From: Paenibacillus spongiae
GTDB lineage: Bacteria > Bacillota > Bacilli > Paenibacillales > Paenibacillaceae
Assembly (NCBI RefSeq): GCF_024734895.1
Contig: NZ_CP091430.1
Location: 416,501 to 480,500, forward strand
DNA: 64,000 bases
Reading direction: 5' to 3'
The notes beneath the pieces are model-generated. The model made no database searches. It had not been told where the DNA came from and saw only the letters and a program-made list of their open reading frames with translations. The translations under genes and the position numbers were made by a program. Positions 60,600-64,000 of this stretch are shown here, one piece after another. Within the stretch, counting starts at the first letter, position 1. Every line of letters starts with the position of its first letter.

Positions 60600-61589
60600 G
60601 TGCTGGAGCATAAGAGGTCAAAAGGATTCGCAATCGGGATGACGTTCATGCTGCTGTTGGCGGCCATGATCTTGTCCGTAGGGCTCGGGAGCGTGCGATT
60701 TTCACCTGTTGAGATTGTGAGCGCCCTGTTCGGCCGCGGCGGCGACGTATCGGATACCATTCTATGGGACATCCGGATCCCCAGAGTCATGCTGGCCGTG
60801 ACGATCGGCGCGAACCTGGCGATTTCCGGCGCACTGCTCCAAGCGGTCATGCATAATCCGCTCGCGGATCCGGGCCTTACCGGGGTGTCCAGCGGCGCCG
60901 CCGTGTCCGTGCTGTTCATTCTGCTGGTCGTTCCCAACTACTCTTCGTTCATTCCGTTCGCGGCTATTGCCGGCGGCACTGTGGCGGCGGTCATGGTGTA
61001 TGCGCTGGCATGGAAGAAACGGGGGATTACGCCGATCCGGGTTATTCTGTCGGGGGTAGCCGTAAACTCGGTATTCGGGGGAATCATCGGATTGCTCTCC
61101 ATCTTGTACAGCGACAAGCTGCCAGCGGCTCTGCAGTGGTTAAACGGCAGCATGACCGGCAAAGGAATCGGCGATGTCGGCGTCATGCTTCCCTATTCCA
61201 TCGTCGGATGGATTGCGGCGCTGTTCTGCATCCGGCAAGCGAATATTTTGCGCTTGGGGGAGCAAGCGGCGCTCAATCTCGGCGAGAATATTAACCGGAT
61301 TCGAATTGTATTATCGTTCATCGCGGTCTACTTGGCCGCCGTATCGGTATCGACCGTCGGTATGATCGGCTTTGTCGGTCTGGTCGTTCCGCATATGGCG
61401 CGCATGCTTGTCGGGTCCGATTACCGGAGCCTGCTGCCGATGAGCATCGGCTTGGGCGCGCTTGTATTGCTGCTCGCGGATACCGTGGGAAGGACATTCT
61501 TCGCTCCGCTGGATATTCCGGCGGGTATCGTCATGGCGGTCACCGGCGGGCCTTACTTTCTATACTTGATGAGAAAAGGTGATGTTTAA
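60600..61589 (+). CDS. FecCD-family iron/heme ABC permease
   Basis: 329 residues from GTG 60600 (GGGGGAAGG upstream). About nine to ten transmembrane helices. BtuC/FecCD signatures: LWDIRIPRVMLAVTIGANLA, ALLQAVMHNPLADPGLTGVS, GFVGLVVPHMARMLVGSDYR. It forms a homodimeric channel with the following ATPase. Only one permease gene is present, as in isdF-type heme systems. Confidence 0.9.
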   Translation: MLEHKRSKGFAIGMTFMLLLAAMILSVGLGSVRFSPVEIVSALFGRGGDVSDTILWDIRIPRVMLAVTIGANLAISGALLQAVMHNPLADPGLTGVSSGAAVSVLFILLVVPNYSSFIPFAAIAGGTVAAVMVYALAWKKRGITPIRVILSGVAVNSVFGGIIGLLSILYSDKLPAALQWLNGSMTGKGIGDVGVMLPYSIVGWIAALFCIRQANILRLGEQAALNLGENINRIRIVLSFIAVYLAAVSVSTVGMIGFVGLVVPHMARMLVGSDYRSLLPMSIGLGALVLLLADTVGRTFFAPLDIPAGIVMAVTGGPYFLYLMRKGDV

Positions 61590-61590
61590 C

Positions 61591-62382
61591 ATGCTTCAAG
61601 CCGAAGCCTTAACGATCAGTTATGACGGCAACAAGATTGTGAAGAACTTCACCCTGCAAGTCAATGAAGGCGAGATCGTCTCGATTATCGGGCCTAACGG
61701 CTCCGGCAAGTCTACCTTGCTGAAAGGAATATCGAGATTGATTCCCTGCGAAAGCGGCCGAGTTCGTATCGCCGGACAAGAGCTCCGGTCCATGCAGAAC
61801 AAGCGGATTTCCCAGATCATGTGCATCTTATGCCAATCCAATCAAACGCCGGCCGACATGACCGTCGAGGAGCTCGTATCTTACGGACGGCTTCCTCACA
61901 AGAAGTGGTACGAGCGATTGTCGATGGAGGATTACGAAATCGTCGATTGGGCGATCGAGCAGACAGGGCTTGCGGCGTTCCGCAAGCGGCTGGTCGTTTC
62001 CCTCTCCGGAGGCGAGGCCCAGCGCGCCTGGATCGCCATGGCGCTGGCGCAGCGGCCCAAGGTGCTGCTGCTCGACGAGCCGACAACGTACTTGGATATC
62101 GCGCACCAGCTGGAAGTGCTGGAGCTGGTCCGGACCGTCAACCAGGAGCTGGGAATAACCATCGTCATGGTGCTTCATGACCTGAATCAGGCGAGTGCGT
62201 ACAGCGATAAAATCTGCGTGATCCAGAAAGGCAGCCTGGCACTGACAGGCAAGCCCCGGGACGTATTGACGCGGGATATGATTCGCTATGTATACGGTGT
62301 GGAGGCGGAGGTCGAATTTGTGGCCGATGCCGCGTTCCCCCGGATTCATCCGCTCAAGAAAGCCCAGCCGATGGCTCATTAA
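61591..62382 (+). CDS. Iron/heme ABC transporter ATP-binding protein
   Basis: 263 residues from ATG 61591. This start is preferred because AAAGGTGAT lies 8 nt upstream; GTG 61579 and ATG 61582 are further in-frame options overlapping the permease gene. Walker A GPNGSGKST, Q-loop LCQSNQTP, signature LSGGEAQRAW, Walker B VLLLDEPTTYLDI and switch His in MVLHDLNQ. FepC/FhuC-like, it powers the FecCD-type permease. Confidence 0.9.
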   Translation: MLQAEALTISYDGNKIVKNFTLQVNEGEIVSIIGPNGSGKSTLLKGISRLIPCESGRVRIAGQELRSMQNKRISQIMCILCQSNQTPADMTVEELVSYGRLPHKKWYERLSMEDYEIVDWAIEQTGLAAFRKRLVVSLSGGEAQRAWIAMALAQRPKVLLLDEPTTYLDIAHQLEVLELVRTVNQELGITIVMVLHDLNQASAYSDKICVIQKGSLALTGKPRDVLTRDMIRYVYGVEAEVEFVADAAFPRIHPLKKAQPMAH

Positions 62383-62400
62383 TTAGTGGAGGGATATGCC

Positions 62401-62895
62401 GTGAAGCAGATCGATACGGAAGCAATGAAGAAGAAATTTACGGATTTCGTAGAGAGCCGGAAGACGCTGGTCATTAGCAGCCTGGACGAGAACGGGAATC
62501 CGTTCGCCAGCTACGCGCCTTTCGTGAAGATGGACGGGAAATTATACATCTATATTAGCCGAATATCCGATCACTACCGCTATGTGGAGGAGAGCAAACG
62601 GATATCCGTCATGCTTCTTGCGGACGAGTCGCAGTCGCCGAATACGTTCGCCCGCGAACGCGCAAGGTGGGCCTGCTCAACGGCAAACCTCGGCAACGAA
62701 GGTCATGACGAAGTGTTCGCGCTGTTCAATGAATCCTTCGGCAGTAAGATGATGGATATGCTGCGGGGGCTGGATTTTTCACTATTCGAGCTAACCCCGA
62801 TTGAAGGCCGTTATGTCGTGGGCTTCGGGCAAGCCTTCGATGTGGATCTGTCGGGCGACCGGTTCGAGCATGTCGTGATCGATAAGAAAAAATAA
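62401..62895 (+). CDS. HugZ-like heme-utilisation / PNPOx-fold protein
   Basis: 164 residues from GTG 62401 (GGAGGG 8 nt upstream; the frame is open from 62386). A split-barrel pyridoxamine-5'-phosphate-oxidase-like fold: TLVISSLDENGNPFASYAPF, KLYIYISRISDHYRYVEES, PIEGRYVVGFGQAFDVD. These are features of the HugZ/HutZ heme-utilisation group, which degrade or store heme to release iron. Co-location with the uptake genes supports heme as substrate and argues against a flavin-dependent PNPOx. Confidence 0.82.
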   Translation: MKQIDTEAMKKKFTDFVESRKTLVISSLDENGNPFASYAPFVKMDGKLYIYISRISDHYRYVEESKRISVMLLADESQSPNTFARERARWACSTANLGNEGHDEVFALFNESFGSKMMDMLRGLDFSLFELTPIEGRYVVGFGQAFDVDLSGDRFEHVVIDKKK

Positions 62896-62916
62896 ACGCG
62901 AGAGGTGTGGATACGA

Positions 62917-63384
62917 ATGTCGTTTGAAGCGGTTTATCCGGTATGGAGAACGGTACGCGACCGTTTTCAGAAATCGATGCAGGGCTTGAAGGAAGAAGAG
63001 CTCAACCTGAAGCTTTCCCAAGATACATCCTCCATCGGATTCATGCTGCGCCATAATGCGGAAGTGGAGTATATGTTCGCGGATTGGTTTTTCAACAGCA
63101 GCACGCCTGCCGATATCGCATTCATCACAAGCGGACCGTCCAAGGGAGATTCGACCTTCACGGGACTGCAGGAGATGCTGGCCTTCTCCGAAGCGTCCGA
63201 CGCCTATTTGTCCGAGGCGATGAGACGGCTGCCTGATGAGGCATGGGATCAACCGGTATCCTCGCCGATCGGCACCTCTACTCCTCGTGAAGCATTGGGA
63301 CGGGTGCTGTATCATACCGGGCTGCATGCGGGTCAGATTGCCTTGATTCGCAAATGTTCGGCACAGCCATCCAATCCCGCCTAG
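62917..63384 (+). CDS. DinB-family protein
   Basis: 155 residues from ATG 62917 (GAGAGGTG upstream). A four-helix DinB fold with candidate metal ligands in SIGFMLRHNAEVEYMF and LYHTGLHAGQIALIRK. It is last in the iron/heme operon, before a terminator. It may be a metal-dependent detoxifying transferase working under iron stress; no direct evidence. Confidence 0.8.
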   Translation: MSFEAVYPVWRTVRDRFQKSMQGLKEEELNLKLSQDTSSIGFMLRHNAEVEYMFADWFFNSSTPADIAFITSGPSKGDSTFTGLQEMLAFSEASDAYLSEAMRRLPDEAWDQPVSSPIGTSTPREALGRVLYHTGLHAGQIALIRKCSAQPSNPA

Positions 63385-63405
63385 CGGAAAATGAATAGGA
63401 ATAAG

Positions 63406-63436
63406 AAGAGAGCTCCGCGCGGGTGGTGCTCTCTTT
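63406..63436 (+). terminator. Terminator of iron/heme operon
   Basis: AAGAGAGC and GCTCTCTT pair around a 14-nt G+C-rich loop, followed by TT. Confidence 0.65.
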
Positions 63437-63637
63437 GCGTTTATTCTCGGCGGAAATGTGCCGTTATGCGGAGGATATGGCCGGAATTTTTCGAATGCCC
63501 GCATTGGATTTCATGTCAGTATGGCTGAGAACGGCTTATCCGTTCTGAGGCCGACAGGGACGGTTTTCCATCTCCTTTCAGGTTCGATATACTTATAGAT
63601 ACCGAATCCATCGGGAATACAACTGGAGGTTTCTAAC

Positions 63638-63817
63638 TTGACTAACATTGAAATGATGCAGCGTCGGAACGAGATTTTGAAACGGAATATCGGCAGTTTG
63701 ATCCTGAAGGATAACAAGCATGGGCTGAACGGTCAAGAAAATTATTTCTACAACAGCCTGATCAAAGAACTGCACATGAGCGAATCGCAATTAAACAACA
63801 TTCGTAATCGATCGTAA
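63638..63817 (+). CDS. 59-residue basic protein of unknown function
   Basis: A TTG start at 63638 is preceded by GGAGG at 8-nt spacing, and the frame is free of stops to TAA 63817. The peptide (MTNIEMMQRRNEILKRNIGS, then an NGQENYFYNSLIKEL helix and a SQLNNIRNRS end) is charged, slightly basic and predicted helical, with no membrane segment. A possible -10 TATACT lies at 63588. The codon pattern and ribosome-binding site make it a likely real gene. I do not recognise the family. Confidence 0.55.
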   Translation: MTNIEMMQRRNEILKRNIGSLILKDNKHGLNGQENYFYNSLIKELHMSESQLNNIRNRS

Positions 63818-63915
63818 CGTATAACGTTTGTCAGAACTCCCCTAGTGGCCGGAATGGAATGACTGCCGGACAAGGGTTCCATAGCGTGCATGGATGAACA
63901 AGGATACCGTCAGAT

Positions 63916-63946
63916 GCGCCGGAGGGCGCTCTTGGCGGTGTTTTTT
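63916..63946 (+). terminator. Possible terminator near the end of the window
   Basis: A GCGCC-GGAG-GGCGC mini-stem, alternatively CGCC pairing with GGCG further on, then six T residues. It would serve the 59-residue gene. No gene is seen between it and the window end. Confidence 0.45.
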
Positions 63947-64000
63947 GGTTGATACCTGATGCAGCGGAACGATAGAATGGTAGCAATGGAATCATGTTTC

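Overview
The window reads as chromosomal DNA of a spore-forming, moderately high-GC Firmicute, most likely Paenibacillus. The evidence is a surface protein ending in three SLH repeats, a YheC/YheD ATP-grasp protein, a Ctc/L25 ribosomal protein, YwqA/YwqB-type helicase and SWIM-finger genes, a Bacillus-style cydAB locus, strong GGAGG ribosome-binding sites with frequent GTG/TTG starts, and a sophoro-oligosaccharide locus resembling the one in Listeria. No tRNA, rRNA, CRISPR array, insertion sequence or prophage was seen.

Layout. 0-6 kb: an intracellular GH99/WbsX-like protein followed by a 1,575-residue SLH-anchored multidomain glycoside hydrolase (DUF5060/DUF4038). 6-10.3 kb: an ATP-grasp spore-coat-type protein, divergent from a three-gene cassette (adenylate-forming enzyme, SbnA, SbnB) for making and possibly activating L-2,3-diaminopropionate. 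10.4-12 kb: a MerR regulator with a paired SMR efflux pump. 12.2-21 kb: an unknown secreted protein, an OmpR/HK two-component pair, and a 1,693-residue fusion of pseudokinase, AAA-type ATPase, GAF and histidine kinase with its NarL-type regulator. 21.3-21.8 kb: L25.

22-26.8 kb is a patchwork. Two decayed genes, a 5'-truncated IlvD/Edd dehydratase and a 5'-truncated, frameshifted solute-binding protein, flank a minus-strand operon of D-Ala-D-Ser-type ligase, VanXY-type D,D-peptidase and a racemase carrying the serine-racemase Asn. This is the gene order of the vanC/E/G glycopeptide-resistance cores, but without VanRS and without the VanT membrane domain. 26.8-41.8 kb is a glycan-utilisation region: a sulfatase, a PHP metallohydrolase, then a LacI-controlled operon (solute-binding lipoprotein, two permeases, sulfatase, GH3 beta-glucosidase, GH94 beta-1,2-oligoglucan phosphorylase) and the lacI gene. 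Several near-identical LacI-type operators lie ahead of the operon.

42-47.2 kb: a SEC-C protein and a SNF2 helicase/SWIM-finger pair (minus strand). 47.3-53.6 kb: cytochrome bd oxidase cydA-cydB and a single-chain CydD-CydC exporter, behind a Rex/Fnr-like site. 53.7-56.4 kb: small stand-alone genes (LysR remnant, DinB, two GNAT proteins, DUF4870). 56.5-58.9 kb: a UvrD/Rep helicase. 59.07-59.26 kb: an intergenic hairpin repeat array. 59.4-63.4 kb: a Fur-box-preceded heme/siderophore ABC uptake operon with a HugZ-like protein and a DinB protein. A 59-residue unknown gene closes the window.
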